The notes: generated by a model from the sequence alone, not told the origin. 64,000 bases of DNA from Spirometra erinaceieuropaei (GCA_902702965.1 CACRXP010000143.1:378115-442114); one strand, 5' to 3'; counted from the stretch's first letter, positions 12,801 to 24,903 are shown. Numbers and translations are program-made.

Positions 12801-14232
12801 CTGGAGCCAATGCATCAACTTTAAAGAATAATTAAGCACCTTTTGCCAACTGACGTGGCAGTGTGCTGAAATGCATGTTCCTTTTAGTGCGTTAAAACGG
12901 CTTTCAAACTGACGGCTGGCATGGCCTTCTGAAGTAGCCGAGTTGTTATACTCTTCTTTCATGTGCCGTGTGCGTTCTTTCACTCAGTCTCCAGCTAAAT
13001 TTACGTTAATATGTCTAGTTTTTTGGCTACTTGGGAGTTTACTGTCGACAGATATGATACATTTGCTGAGTTTGCTGTGTTTTCAAAGCTAGAAACAGTT
13101 GTTGTACATAAACCGCAAATGGCACTCACTTTTAGGCTTTGAACAATCAGGTGACTGACCGCTTTTTTCTATCAGCAATTTTTAACTGAAGTCCAGGGTA
13201 GGCACTGCATGAGTAGAACTTGAATGCTTAGTGTGCAACCGTTCATGAAGAAGACTCTCTGATGTCGCCACATTTTCTTGTCTCATAGATTTGGTTTTCA
13301 CCTACTTAACATCCAATAAATAGGCTGCTACCTCCTATTTTCCGCCCACCTCCTGCTTATAGGATTTTGGACGTATGAAATATCTACAGGACATGATTAC
13401 TGAAAAAAGCCAAAAAACAAATGAAGTGACCGTTCCTCGCCTAGTAACCATCAGCCGGCCTTACCCAGCACAGGATTTGAAAAACCCGGATTCGAAGCAG
13501 AAGTCTTGAGTCATGTAGCCGAAACTTCCTCTCCCCAGCTTTTAAACTAAGTCGCTTTTACCCTCTTGCTCTTAATTTGGACTATCAAATATTTCAGCAT
13601 CTCAGTTGCTACTTCTGTTGTGGGGCCTTTTCCTCTTGATTTGCATATTTTACGTACATAAAGTCTCATATCATGCAAATCTAACAGCGACTTAGAACTG
13701 AAACATTTCTACTAGAAAAACTATATTTGGGTTTTTATAAACCCCTCTTAATTTTCGAATAACTATTAATCCAATTTGCGGTTGGACTGGCAAGAAACGC
13801 CAACATTTCCCTTGTCCTATTGAGCTTATAAAAATGATTACTTAGAGTAGATCACGTCGAATTTTTTATAGGCAGTATCATTGAAAATCGAAATATTATG
13901 CTATATGAAACAAATCTCCACGACATTAGAACAATCTCATAATTATGAACTGTTGCTTAACCGAACAAACACTTTGTAAGACATGACATTTGATAAAACG
14001 TAAATTTACTCAAAGCGCATATGAGATATACTATGTCCATATATGTTTTCTGTAAATATATATTTGCCTTATGAGGTTATTGAAAAAAAGAATACAGAGA
14101 AGCAATGCATTCAAAAGAAATCATGATAGCAGAACTTACATGCTCTAGTTTTTCGTGATATATCACAGCACTATTTGTGTCATCTTTTTATTTTGATGAC
14201 CGGTTTCAGTTATTTTATATTGACCAAACTGT
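9813..14232. other. No recognised gene
   Basis: A long AT-rich interval without retroelement domains. Two weak open frames are discussed under rejected items: 11,098-11,397 minus, preceded by a splice-acceptor-like sequence, and 12,018-12,215 plus, with a signal-peptide-like start. Neither matches a family I recognise. Confidence 0.4.
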
Positions 14233-14243
14233 GAAAAACTCGT

Positions 14244-14324
14244 AGCCTCGATGGAACCCGAACCCACGCAGTAAGTGGAAGGCTTTAGCACAGCAAACGC
14301 TCTAACCACCTGAGCTACGAGGCC
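14244..14324 (-). tRNA. tRNA-like sequence, probably non-functional
   Basis: The minus strand can fold with acceptor strands GGCCTCG and CGAGGCT (one G-U pair), a D arm GCTC/GAGC with a GG-containing loop, a T arm GTGGG-TTCGGGT-TCCAT and a long class-II-like variable region. The anticodon arm is imperfect, with one mismatch next to the loop; read literally the loop gives GTG. A T5 run follows 3'. Because a diverged copy exists in the opposite arm (14,622-14,705 plus), I take this as a tRNA-derived repeat module, not a host tRNA gene. Confidence 0.45.
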
Positions 14325-14621
14325 CCGCCGGACGATGCGGGTTTAATCACATTTGGGTCACGTTACCCGCCCAACCTGCTGCATCGTCTGGAATCCACCA
14401 TATCTGATACAGTAAGTTGGGTCAGTATGAATTAATTAAAATCTGTCAAGCATATCTGATTTACGTGAACCTGGCAGTCCTCTGGGGGATCCCAGGTCAA
14501 TTACTAAGGAAATCCTGTTTGGGCAGTCAACTTACTGTATTGCATTTGGCGGATTCCAGAACTTGCAGTAGTTTGGGCGAGTAACTGAACATAAATGGGA
14601 TCAAACTCGCGTCGTACCGTG

Positions 14622-14705
14622 GGCTCTCGTAGCTTAGGTGGTTTGAGCGTTAGTTGTGCTAGAGTCTTCTACTTACTTTTGTGATTTGAATTCTACCGAG
14701 ATTCC
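14622..14705 (+). repeat. Diverged second tRNA-like module
   Basis: Plus-strand counterpart of the tRNA-like sequence at 14,244-14,324. CTCGTAGCTTAGGTGG and TTGTGCTAGAG are conserved, but the T arm (TGTGATTTGAATTCTAC) is damaged. A T6 run follows at 14,709. It is more decayed than its partner. Confidence 0.6.
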
Positions 14706-14712
14706 GATTTTT

Positions 14713-16079
14713 TCCCAGATGGGTCAATATGCGTTTTTTAAAAAATCCCCTAAACATGCATAAATTTATTTAACCAATTTCAATAAGACGGACAGAAAGC
14801 TTTTCTGTACATGTCGTGATTGGGTAGTTCATCCGACGGGTTTGTAGGACGTGCTTATTCCATTACGACATTAAGGTTGGCGGCAGTCTTACAGCGGCAA
14901 CTACTGCTGCAGAAAAAAACCGTCAAAGACATAGAGACTAGCAGAGACGTTTCTGGCTTACGAACAGTCATCGGCCAGTCACGCCTCAGCTTTAGCAAAC
15001 GGGAACTCCGAGCTTACATTCTTCGGTCATCGGATGCCGAGGCCGAATTTAAGCCACGGATCTGGTGTTCTGAGTACTATGTTTAGAAATAGGAAATGCA
15101 GTGAGAGGGGTCATTGACTGCCTAGATTACGAAACATGTGTTTCTCAGTGGTAAACTCCGTCCGCGCACAAGGGGGTACTCGGCTGTCTCAGCAAGCTGC
15201 ACGAACTATTGTTCCCTGACTTAGCTTTTTCAGGGTTTAACGCCTACTAGTTCGTTCCCTCATTCGCTATTCGGAAAACCGTCTTATGGAAATACGTAGA
15301 CGGTTGTTCTTTAGAACCCTATATCTTGGTGACTACCAGTGGTTAAAAACCAGTGGGCACAAATGTCCTCATAAAACGAACACTGATATGTCAGCTCAGT
15401 TCGTCTGTTTTGCTATTTCCACATATGCTTGTGCGAAACATAAATTGGTGACACAAAATTGGCTTTTTCAGTTGATCGTGTGCCACACCTGATACGGTGG
15501 CAGCATTCAAAAGGCGCTCCATTGTTTGCAAACAATGCTAAGCCTGTCTTTCAAATGATCAGCAACTCCGTCATCAGCAAAGGTTCCGATCTTTCCTGCA
15601 CGAACCTGCTTTTATGAAACCATGTTCACATATATTTCAATGCTCTTATCTGATTCACTTGTTCCGCGTGCAGTTCGGCGGATAGTGAGCAATGAAAATG
15701 TCAGAGAATACGATTGATACTCATTTCAGCCTTGCCTATTAGAAAGAGGCTGCGAGAGTTGGACTGGCATTTGTTCCCGAAAAGACAAATATTTTGGCCA
15801 CAACTCGTTCCTTCTACGCAGATGACTAACGTCGAACGGAAATGCCTACTTCAGGCTCATTGCGTAAATTAATACGAAAAAGGTAATTTGTAAAAATGAC
15901 TAGTTATTTTCGAGGAGACTTATTAAGGCAGTCGATTGAAAAAACTGTTTATATGTGTAAGAATTATGTTGATCGCGTTTAAGGCAATCGTGTCCGCATA
16001 CGCTTCAACTATCGAATGCGCGAGCATTCATTATCTGTCGTTTATATAAAACGCAATAGTAAGATATAGGACCCCCAAC
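14713..16079. other. No recognised feature
   Basis: One 88-codon plus-strand frame (14,820-15,086) has reasonable composition but no motif I recognise and no matching neighbour. I do not call it a gene. Confidence 0.35.
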
Positions 16080-16456
16080 TAACTAGAGCTGACCTGTGGA
16101 CCGTGTCATACGCTGAACGCTGTTAGAAGGGCTTTTACGCATGGGACAACACACGCGGTAGAGAGCAAGACTACACAAAAAATTGGCATATTTCTGCCGG
16201 AGGTCTCATTGTACGCTGTCATTTGGCAAAGGAAGCGAGCACGATAATTAACGAAAAAACGAAGATCAATTTTCAAAAAATAATGGACTTTGAATAAAGG
16301 GCCGCTTGTAAGTCTAAATTTAGTCCGAAAAGGGAAGGACATTTCAGACAATGGGAACGATGAATAATAAATATTGTCTGCAGGCCCACTGAATTGAGGG
16401 GTACGTTATTGTTGTAGTTGCTATCAACATGTAGGTCCTACACCGTATTGTTAACA
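16080..16456 (+). repeat. Dispersed 0.36 kb repeat, copy 2
   Basis: Same family and orientation as 9,456-9,812 and 61,038-61,386. Diagnostic words are AACTAGAGCTGACCTGTG, CACGATAATTAACGA, AGATCAATTTTCAAAAAATAA and GTAGGTCCTACACCGTA. Confidence 0.7.
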
Positions 16457-17524
16457 AACAAAGAACCCTTCGAATTTTTGTAAAAAACGTGGTAGGAGAC
16501 CTGCTAAGCTTAGTAACTTTTGGTAATTTGAAAAAACGAATGCCGAAAAACTGCTTCTATCAGCAGGCAAGCACGACACCATCTAAAGAAGTAGGTTTAA
16601 TAGTTTAGAAAGAGAATTCCTTCTTATAAAATCCTTATGCGATGAGGAACAGCGCCTACATAAATTATTAATCTGCTGTGGTTAGTGACAAGCTCTCAGC
16701 ATCGTTTGAGTCCAATCTGTTGGAAGGCCTCAAAAGAAGGAAAATGCGGTACTGACAAATTACATTACTGAAGTGTTGGACGATTGTTTATCAGGCTAAA
16801 CGGGCGCATTTTCTGCCACAGTGACTTCCGGCACAATGTAACGGTTTTCCGACGACAACTGTTCCATACTTCACAAAACCGTTTTAGATAGATTAAAACG
16901 AAAACAAAAGTGCCGCAGCGATTAGACGTCCGGGCTTAACGCCGGATGGCCGAAAAGTCGGCGTTCCTAGCCTAAGTCATTCAGACGCGGGTTTGGATAT
17001 AGTTAGCAGTGGACACCTTAAAGTCGGAAATTACCACACCAGTCTCATTTACGCATAACGCCACTGCCTACTACATTATAATTAGCCGCTATGCGACTGC
17101 CTGTAAAGAGTCTAGACTGCTTTTTAAGATGCAATAGGGCAAAAATACACAGTAACCTGATCGGCGAACTCGGTCACTACCAATGTAGGTAATGCTTTAC
17201 AAATTGCAAAAGTATGTTATCACAAAAACAGTTTTTGGATCCGTCCGGTTTTTGAACCCTTTATCTAACCTATGAAAAAATGGTAACACGATGGGTTGTT
17301 AATATTTGCATTGCAGTGGAAGGCAGAAAACTGGTCTCGAAATCTTGTGCCCGCGTACGGCCAGAATCAGAAACAGGTGCGACCCACCAAATCATCTGTG
17401 TGTTCTTTGACACCTTGTTCGCTGCCAGTAGATTGCTTACGCTCCCGCCGAATAAACAGGTCGTGCGCATAGTTGTGCAGTCATTATCACCTTCCTTAGT
17501 CGTTGTGGTGTGTTGTTGTTAAGA
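16457..17524. other. No recognised feature
   Basis: Only short, unconserved open frames. Nothing repeated elsewhere in the window was noticed. Confidence 0.4.
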
Positions 17525-17690
17525 ATTTTGGTCATTTGTTGCGTGGGCCAGGGGGTGTAAAGTGGAGTGTCAAGGTGCGTGCTCGACCGCGGCCTCCACA
17601 TTTGTTCTACCATGGCTTCTGTATTCTTGATTCTGTCTTAACATTGGGCCAAGGTGGGGTGAACAAGAGAGTGCGGTAAGTGCTGCGAAA
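17525..17690 (+). repeat. GC-rich repeat shared with LINE 3' region
   Basis: Aligns with the reverse complement of about 47,150-47,312, sharing ATTTGTTG.GTGGG and CAGGGGGTGT, GTCAAGGTG/GCCAAGGTG and GCGGCCTC. The 47 kb counterpart lies downstream of the LINE ORF, so this may be a stray LINE 3' fragment. The small PLE derivative begins immediately after it at 17,703. Confidence 0.6.
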
Positions 17691-17999
17691 ATCTCTTACC
17701 GGAAGACGAAGATGTGCTTACTGGAACTAAACGTTTATTGGCCTAGCGTTTCAGATTCTCACTCGAAATTGATGCGGTTGTGGCTTGTCAGTCCGATTCC
17801 GAGTCGTTAATGGCCGCGATTTTGTCATACTTGCTGAATGCTGCGTTCACGATTGCTCGCCAAACTGGCTCACTGTCACCGTGATGATTCCACGCCCGCG
17901 CCCTCCACGCGTGATTGATTCTCCTGCCCAGGGAAAATCTCGGCATGTAAACTGGTTCCGGGAGGTCACAGCGCTTGTGGATGGATCGCGGGCGTAAGA

Positions 18000-18202
18000 A
18001 CCATGACTAGAGCATGTCGCGGCTCAGGCTGTTGTCGTCCCGTGCGAGGATTTCGGCCTCTTGCAATTTTAAAATATGGCTAGGTTCCATCGAATGTGCC
18101 GCCGCCTGAGAGCTAGCGTATCCCCGCCTCACTGCTGCTGCGTGCTCGGCAATTCGCGTACGGAGTAATCTCGCAGTTTCTCCGACGTACTTGATTTGTC
18201 CG
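18000..18202 (-). pseudogene. PLE GIY-YIG endonuclease fragment
   Basis: The minus strand encodes a peptide alignable to the endonuclease of the 25 kb PLE: YVGETARLLRTRIAEHAAAV, then EAEILARDDNSLSRDML. The next codon is TAG where the better copy has Glu before SW. The YVG of the GIY-YIG core, the Arg and the AEH are kept, but the GIY strand upstream is missing. It is part of the 17.7-18.5 kb derivative and not expressible as an enzyme. Confidence 0.8.
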
Positions 18203-18383
18203 CGCGCATAACGAAATCACGGCAATTAACGACCCGGACTCGGACTGACAGGCCATCACCGCATCGACTACGACCCCAGCGGTGATTGCTAGAGCTGTTA
18301 CTTACATTGCCCATACTGTCCCACGGCAGCCACGTGCTTTAAATACTGCACTCCTGGTGCCACTATCATCTTTATCTGCGCCT

Positions 18384-18425
18384 GTCTCTGGTGATGGACT
18401 CGAGTGAGAAATCGAAATGTCAGGC
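18384..18425 (+). ncRNA. Hammerhead-like core in PLE terminal module
   Basis: Reads GTCT, CTGGTGA (18,388-18,394; consensus CTGANGA with one change), a GGACTC...GAGAAATC stem, GAAA (18,414-18,417), TGTC and AGGC. The outer GTCT/AGGC can pair as stem I, as in the 24.9 and 42.7 kb copies. The A-to-G change at an invariant core position probably inactivates it. Confidence 0.45.
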
Positions 18426-18478
18426 CAATAAATTTCTTGTTCCAGTGATCACATCTCCGTCTCCCGAACTGCTACCTG

Positions 18479-19491
18479 GGACTAGTATGTTCGCTTCAGT
18501 CAGCAAAGTATATTGCCACTAGAAACTAATTCACGCGCAAGTCATTGTGCCGGGTGCAACTTGCTGTGTAGCAAACAGGGGACATCGTCGTCAATGGCGA
18601 TCGGACTGTCGTGTGTGGGCGTCCGTGTGTGAGTTGGTACGAGTGACCCAGGCCTACGGCCGTTCCTGTCCCGTCTTCATACCTTTCCTTGAGTTGAACC
18701 CAGTGTGACTACCATGTGGAACTCACGGTTCTGCCTGCAGGGCGGGCCCGCCTATATGGGACTGCGGGCGCCCCTTTTGCGGGCACTCATGATGGTCAGT
18801 TCGGCGTCATTGTTCAAGGCATTACCGCCTCAAGATCATTCACTCCTTGCACCGAGCAGTTCATGACGCACCGACCAGCAGCCACTTGACCGATTTTGCC
18901 CCGGGCGTAGGTACGTCCGCAAAGTCGCAGCTGCCCCTGCGCCACTTTAGCACTCGAATCCCTGCAACCATTAACATAAGATACCGGAACTTTACGCTTC
19001 GGCAAATGCAACACACCGATTTCACGCCACCGCCGCTTTCCCACAGTGCCACAAAAGCAGCTGCGACAACTATCTCGGGAGTCTTAGCCATTGCTGTTGG
19101 CAGTCAAAATCAGCCCTGGATTCGCCAGAGGCCACTGCGGCCTGAGAGAATATCTGTGGGTTCGATATACAGCCTTCAGTCTTTTCTTCCAAAAGGGAAC
19201 TTGACCTCCTATATATGGCCCGATTCACCGTCCCTTTGTAACATAGATTTCCTCTCAAATGCGAACCTGACCACCGCAACGAGGGACCTCGACAGATTAC
19301 ACAACTTGCCGCCAGTTCCCCTACATGTCTCTCCCACCTTTATTTTATGGGACTAAAAAATGCTAATTTGCTATTACTGGTTCATAGTTTGCCTCTAATC
19401 GTCGTCTGCTGAACGTGTTTGAAACTTAGGACACATACGACCACTGTGTCGACTGTTGCATGCTCTAATTGGTAAGACGTGTTCATACATC
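18479..19491. other. GC-rich region, no recognised gene
   Basis: Noticeably richer in GC than its surroundings up to about 19,330, which produces overlapping open frames on both strands (longest 18,847-19,356 plus, 169 codons). None carries a domain I recognise, and composition alone explains the openness. It may be part of an unidentified repeat. Confidence 0.35.
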
Positions 19492-19795
19492 TGCATCTAA
19501 TGGACACAATGCGGTTGACTTACGTAATTAATTCGAGTTGATTTGATTACGCCAGCATGGTGTTTTTGTGCGATACGGCGTATTCTGTTGGCGGCGTCGT
19601 TTTTTTGTTGACGTATCTATCGTTTTTAGCTTGATGCCGGTGGTCATTCTTGAATGTCGGTCTGTTGTCTCCTTCTAAATGTTGCGTTGGTCGTTTCAGG
19701 GTTAGGGTTTAGGGCTGCAGTTACAAGTTAGAGTTAGGGATGGCGTAATGGGTTGGGGCCAGGGGTTAGGGTTAAGAGCTATGGTTTGGGCTATG
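19492..19795 (-). repeat. Telomere-like tract with conserved flank, copy 1
   Basis: TTAGGG-like units occupy 19,697-19,795 (GGGTTAGGGTTTAGGG and variants). The adjoining 19,492-19,696, read on the minus strand, aligns with 59,335-59,535, sharing AACTGCAGCCCTAAACCC, GAAGGAGAC, AGACCGA/AGGCCGA, GACCACCGG and CAACCGCATTGTGTC. Tract and flank therefore move as a unit of about 0.3 kb, here in reverse orientation. No coding capacity. Confidence 0.75.
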
Positions 19796-20268
19796 ACAAT
19801 AATTTCCCAATCTCCTACAGTAGGACTGTGTATTATGTAATAGCTTTTTCTTAGAACACAATTGCCTGCTCACGTTGCCTGTACGTTCCCCGGTCCTAAT
19901 CACCAACGGTCCTGTATCACAGTTGACTGGGGCTTGTTTACTTCAGTTTGGGCAATAAAGCGACACCTGAACCTACCATTCATTGTAAGAACGTCCAAAA
20001 TCCGCATGTCGACATCTTTCTGGTAAAAATGCAACGTTGCCAGTTTAATATTGGAGGTTTTTCTCCTTTTAAAGAGTATCGCTACATGCAATCGGCTTTT
20101 TAATTCGTATAGGGAAAATTCACAAGTTGTGACTATTCTCGCTGACATCTGGGCAAGAAACTAAAATAGGTTAGAAGTTGGACTGCCTACGTCAACTAGG
20201 AAGACGCAAAATTCTCTGTCGGCGTTTCGTCAATGAATTTTAGTAGCATAACAGCTATCAGACAGAAA
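19796..20268. other. No recognised feature
   Basis: Nothing supported between the telomere-like unit and the first inverted-repeat element. Confidence 0.4.
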
Positions 20269-21233
20269 ATAGACTACGCGACCGATCTAAAGAAATGTTG
20301 GTCGAAACTCTGAAAGGCGTTTTTGAATAGGAAGGATTACTTAGGTCGAGCTGGAACACTGAGTATCACTCAGCAAAAACCTACACTATTTCGGACGTGC
20401 CAAGATTTGTTTTCTAATGCACTTCTTTCTGACCTCCTGCAGAAACCCCACTCGGTAACAAAGACTGCTTATTTGCATGAATCGTTGCATTTTTTTCTTG
20501 CGGTCTTATAAATTTAAATATATTTTATGGAAAACATACAAATATATGCATTGTTTCATTATTTTGGTGGAAAATCACATTTTTACAGTTTATGTCCTAA
20601 AATGTGTATGTTTGGAATTTGGAGAAGTTTCCTCATGCACGAATAATTATCAGCGCTATCAGCCGTTGCGTTAGCGTATAGCGATTCTAGTTAACAAGCT
20701 ATAGGCTTTCCGCACAAGGAAAATCAACCATTCGTCTAGACCATAAGAAAACACCATCTAGATTTTGTATAATTTTGCAATGAACGCCGACTTTTTCGTG
20801 TATTTCATGAGGGGCACTTACGAAACTGTATGTATGAATATCGCATTGTCCTAAAAATCTCACAATCGGAAACCTCTTTAGAACCAAAAACTAACGCTTA
20901 TTTGTATATAAAATGAAAAGAAAATACTATTTTATACCAAGCAATTAAAAGCCTATCAAGGTGTATGTTTTCAAAAAAATATATTTGGATTTATAAGACC
21001 ATCAAAAATCCGCGTAAAAATGCATAAAAATTAAGTAGTCATTTTCTGCCCAATGTGGTTTTTGCAGAACTTCGAAGAAGGTGAACTCAAAAATTGCCTT
21101 CCTTGTTAGTGCGAAACACTATAGGATTATGCAAAATGATAATCAGTATTACAGCCTCCCTTAAGTAATCCTCCGTGATTGAACACGTATTTAAGTATTC
21201 ATGCCAACATTAAGATCGGTCACTCACTTTAGG
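20269..21233. mobile_element. Long-TIR element, copy A
   Basis: The left arm (GACCGATCT...AAATGTTGG...AGGAAGGATTACTTAGG) aligns with the reverse complement of the right arm (GACCGATCTTAATGTTGG...GGAGGATTACTTAAGG). Arms extend inward a few hundred bases and include AATATATTTTATGGAAAACAT-like words. The same arms occur at 22.6, 27.2, 28.9, 45.3 and 51.6 kb. No ORF of meaningful size, so a non-autonomous element that would need a transposase from elsewhere, or a fold-back repeat of unknown mobility. Confidence 0.65.
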
Positions 21234-22611
21234 GTTTGTCCGCACATTCAGCTAAAGGGAATATCTTGTACTTCTCTAAACGCATCAATTGCGTCGCTGT
21301 TTTAGGGGGTAAAAATATCAAACAGCGTTTGACATACTGGTATTTCAGTACAGGTCATAAGCACAGAAATCCAGCTGAGTGGTGATCTAGAGGGCGAAAC
21401 ATTTTTCGGATGCTGCGGAAGTGTTTTATGTAGTTTTTGCATGTCATACTAAACGCTAAGGCACATTGCAGGATACGAGGACCTGATGACAGTGTACCAG
21501 AGTAATTATCTTGCTAAAAAGCGTTTAATCCCACCCACCCTCTATATATCATAGTTGTGATCGATTTTATTTTCCTGTTTGGGCAGTGATTTAAATGCAT
21601 TCACCCTGTTACTGAAGGTATTACTGAAGGAATGACTTAAATTGCAATAAATAACACTCAATACCTGAGCAATCTTATGAAGTGATACCCACAATTTTAA
21701 AATTTTATTTCGATTAGAGGGGTTTTACTGTTGACTTTCAGGCCATGTTATTTGGAAAATATTTCAATCGCGCCTGGATGCCTACGATTGTTTGAGCTGT
21801 CGTTAAAATCGCATTCATGAAAAAATTGCCACCCAGTTTGTTTGAAGCAATTTTCCCAGTACGATTTTTCTAAAGGCATGGAAAGCAGATTTTAATTGTT
21901 TCAACAAAACAGCTCATTAACTGTGACCAGTCGTTTCAAAACGGCAATACGACCGTTGTTTTCGACATTATCCACCGAGTGTTCCACAGTAAGGTGAGAG
22001 CATGCATGCTGACATGTGCGTGAACTACTTTACAGTGATACAAGATTTTAAGGGCATTTATCTCACCTTATGCACCTCCTTCAACGTTAACCCGGTTTGA
22101 AAATAATTCCAAAAAGACCGGACAAAGGAGAGGGCGTAGGAGGCTGGTCCGGAAAAAATCCCACTCATAGACGAACAACTAGGCTCTCCAGTCCACAACA
22201 AACATTTGATTAAGATTTTAATCAACAAAAACAGCACCACGACGCGTCACAAAGAAAGGATATCTGAGCAACCATACTCGCGGCCTGCATATCCAGTGGG
22301 AGCGTAAGCACATCGGCCGGAAGGGAACCAGGTCTCACGGAGTTGCCAGTCCATACTAGGCAGCGGGGACCATGACTTGGCGAATCAGGGCATGACAGAC
22401 ACGCACAATCCATAAAACCTACAGATAAGGAACAGGAAGCATACGGCTGTTTGTAGAAAACATTCTCCTTTGATTTTTAATGTTCCCATGAAGCCAAATA
22501 TTTTTTAAACAAGACGCACTGAAACCTATGTTTTCTTTTAATGATGCGGCAAAAAGTGCGTTCATTCGGATGTTTGAACTTGACATAAGGAGATCCTTAG
22601 GTTTGAGTGCC
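21234..22611. other. Mostly featureless, one LINE-tail-like patch
   Basis: At about 21,925-22,010 the words TTTTCGACATTATCCACCGAG and TTCCACAGT resemble 47,045-47,085 (TTTCGATGATGTCCACCGTG, CCCCACAGT), in the presumed 3' region of the LINE. Otherwise nothing was recognised. Confidence 0.35.
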
Positions 22612-23430
22612 TACAGTAAATGTGTTATCTCATGAAATTTTAGCCGAAATTCTAAAATAAGATTTCATTTCGAAACGTGTCCTTAGGTGGTGTCGTAAGG
22701 TCAATTGTACTGTAACATAATTATAGGAAGTTATGTCACGCCAAGACACCAATGTTTGCAATGTTCGTAAATATTACAACCTAGATAGTACAATCTCCCC
22801 GTTGAATTTTGACCTCCTTGTAAATTCGATTTCCTTGGTTCTCAAAAAAATTATGCTCCACCTCCCGCTACATTTGTATCTGAGGTTTTGAATATACACG
22901 TCCTATACCATCAGGCAAACGGATATCATATATATATTTACGCTTTTGGGAAGGAATCATAATGGAATTATAAAATTTTTAAAAAATGGCGGTGAACCAG
23001 GCTGTTTACTTTCAAGTATCATTGACAGAATTGCTATTGAGATGCTGCAGGAATGAACATTTTATGATCATAAAAGCATGATCATAAAAACCCTTTTAAA
23101 ATCAAAATCTACTGTCCCTTCCAGTAAAGACCATTAAATAAACGTAATTTGCTACCAAGCGAGAACATTGAAAACTGCTTTTGTGCGTCTTTTCTGCATA
23201 ATTTATTTGTACTTCTAATGGCATCAAAAATCAATGGTTATAATTGATAGTGCTTCAGAGACCATTTTCAAAATATTTCTCTCAAAAGCCCGCATTATAG
23301 CAGAACTGAAGCAATTTTGGACCATGCTGCATTATGATTAATCCTACAACTCCAATTAAGCGATATTTTTGAATTAAGAGCACATTTAAGAACTTTGGCT
23401 AAAATTTCATGAGATAGCAATTATACCGTA
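22612..23430. mobile_element. Long-TIR element, copy B
   Basis: Begins TACAGTAAATGTGTTATCTC followed by ATGAAATTTTAGCC, and ends with the inverted form (minus strand TACGGTATAATTGCTATCTC then ATGAAATTTTAGCC). These arm tips are the clearest match within any one copy. About 0.82 kb, no coding frame. The sequence just left of the tip (TTAGGTTTGAG) is also shared with copy C, so the true end may be some 20 bp further out. Confidence 0.75.
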
Positions 23431-24869
23431 CTCTGATTGTGCTCTAAAATACTTTTATTACATTTGGTAAAAATGTATAGCCTGAATATCATTAGGCTTT
23501 GTCAGTTTGTTATGACCGTTTGGGCTACTCGGTTACGTCTGACGTATTTCACATATGTGCACATATATACATATATAGGTATTCATAATTGCGTGGACAA
23601 TCAGTAAAAATAAGTTAAAAAGTACCTTTTTACCGGTAATGTTTAAGCAAACGGTAAGAATGTAATCCGTGCAGACGTCAAGGCCTGGCATCATTAAAAT
23701 AGTTCGCCATTATTTTTATTTGATATTCGATATTAAAATCCCACCTATTTACTCCCTTTTAGTTGAAAATGGATCTCATTATTTTGATTGATATAAGACA
23801 GACCAGATACTGTGTAAAGCCATAGTGTTTTCCAGTCAAAGATAAATCACAGATGACATATTAAATTCGAAAATTCACAATTTTTGGTAGAGTGGACATA
23901 GTTTTATGGGCGGAAATCGGGTTATAGGTGAGCGCGCTTAAACAATGAAATGGCATTATCAAACCCGCGCTGTTTGAATGCTGTACATGATAGGTCTGAC
24001 GCACTTTCTAGGAGCCCTTGCAAAGGACCCAGATCGAAGAAATATGCAAGGAGCAGAGAGGACATTTTCAAAGGACTTGTTCAGCTTCCCTAGAAGTTTC
24101 TGCTGCATGTCATGCACAAAGCAATCCTTTTGCTGTCCCCTCTACGAAGCATTTAAATAACGTCATAAACTTTCTCCAGTGACCATCTTTCTATTTTAAC
24201 CAGTAGATATTTACTTTTGATTGTCCCTCAATGTACTATGCAGTTCAGACTGCAATGCTAGAATCAAGGATAAAATCATCGTAATTTTAAATTCATAATT
24301 TCGTCCTTTGTCGTTGTTCCAGGTAATGTCGCTGGTATTACACGTAAGGACAGCACTTTAAAATATATCAAATTCTGAATATTCCTTAGATGTGCAAACA
24401 AACTCCAGGGAACTTTTAATTAGATGAATGAACATGTACATACAGCACATATATGGGTCATCACAAGGGTACAATCTCTCTATATACAGAGATTCACATA
24501 TATTATGTGCAAGTGTGACTAATATTCAGTGGCAGCCAGTATAACGTACGTTAAATAACATTATTACAGTTTACCAGCGAAGAAACTTCTGTCTCGAACA
24601 TCGGGCTTTAGATTCCGCAAATTAAGATTTTCCAGCAGGATACAACCCTTTTTCTTGCAACTATTGTCACACTGCAGCGTATGTTCTTGCGTGGGCGTCA
24701 TACGGCGACGAGATTTACGTAATGTCCGGGGGTAATAATAAATTATGACGTCCCTTCTTTCTGTCTGCGGCGAATAATTATGGGTTGTTTTGATTAAAGG
24801 GGATTATAATAGACCCTCACTTCTCTTTATTAACATTGAGAACAGGATGATAGTTTGGTGAATTGAAGA
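23431..24869. other. No recognised feature
   Basis: AT-rich, with short open frames only. Confidence 0.4.
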
Positions 24870-24903
24870 AGAAGACACGATCGCCGGGACAAGAGCTTTA
24901 TTA

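Larger units (their letters stand above)
14233..14712. repeat. Long inverted repeat with tRNA-like ends
   Basis: The reverse complement of about 14,233-14,425 aligns through its length with 14,525-14,712, leaving about 100 bp between arms. Shared words are CAACTTACTGTAT, GGATTCCAGA, GTTTGGGCG/GGTTGGGCG and CTCGTAGCT.AGGTGG. The outer portion of each arm is a tRNA-like module, and each module ends in a T-run (TTTTT or TTTTTT) suited to Pol III termination. The spacer itself contains ACCTGG...CCAGGT, extending the potential fold-back. This could be a fold-back element or two tRNA-derived repeats inserted head to head. Confidence 0.75.
17703..18478 (-). mobile_element. PLE derivative with inverted terminal modules
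   Basis: The left end (GAAGATGTGCTTACTGGAAC, then TTTATTGGCCTAGCGTTTCA) is the inverted counterpart of the right end around 18,400-18,478. Read on the minus strand, the right end gives GATGTGATCACTGGAACAAG, then TTTATTGGCCTGACATTTCG. Both are versions of the terminal module of the 25 kb PLE, each with a hammerhead-like core (decayed on the left). The interior holds an endonuclease fragment (18,000-18,202) and C-terminal coding remnants down to about 17,870. There is no RT. It sits between GC-rich sequences, and the left one is itself a repeat. Confidence 0.75.

Noticed and set aside
14820..15086. 88-codon plus-strand frame
   Set aside because: Composition is protein-like, but nothing matches a known family or another place in the window.
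17140..17180. CAGTAACCTGATCGGCGAACTC, resembling the SINE tail
   Set aside because: The match is about 20 bases with no SINE body on either side.
18847..19356. 169-codon plus-strand frame in GC-rich DNA
   Set aside because: Overlapping frames are open on both strands in the same GC-rich block, the pattern expected from composition. No domain recognised.
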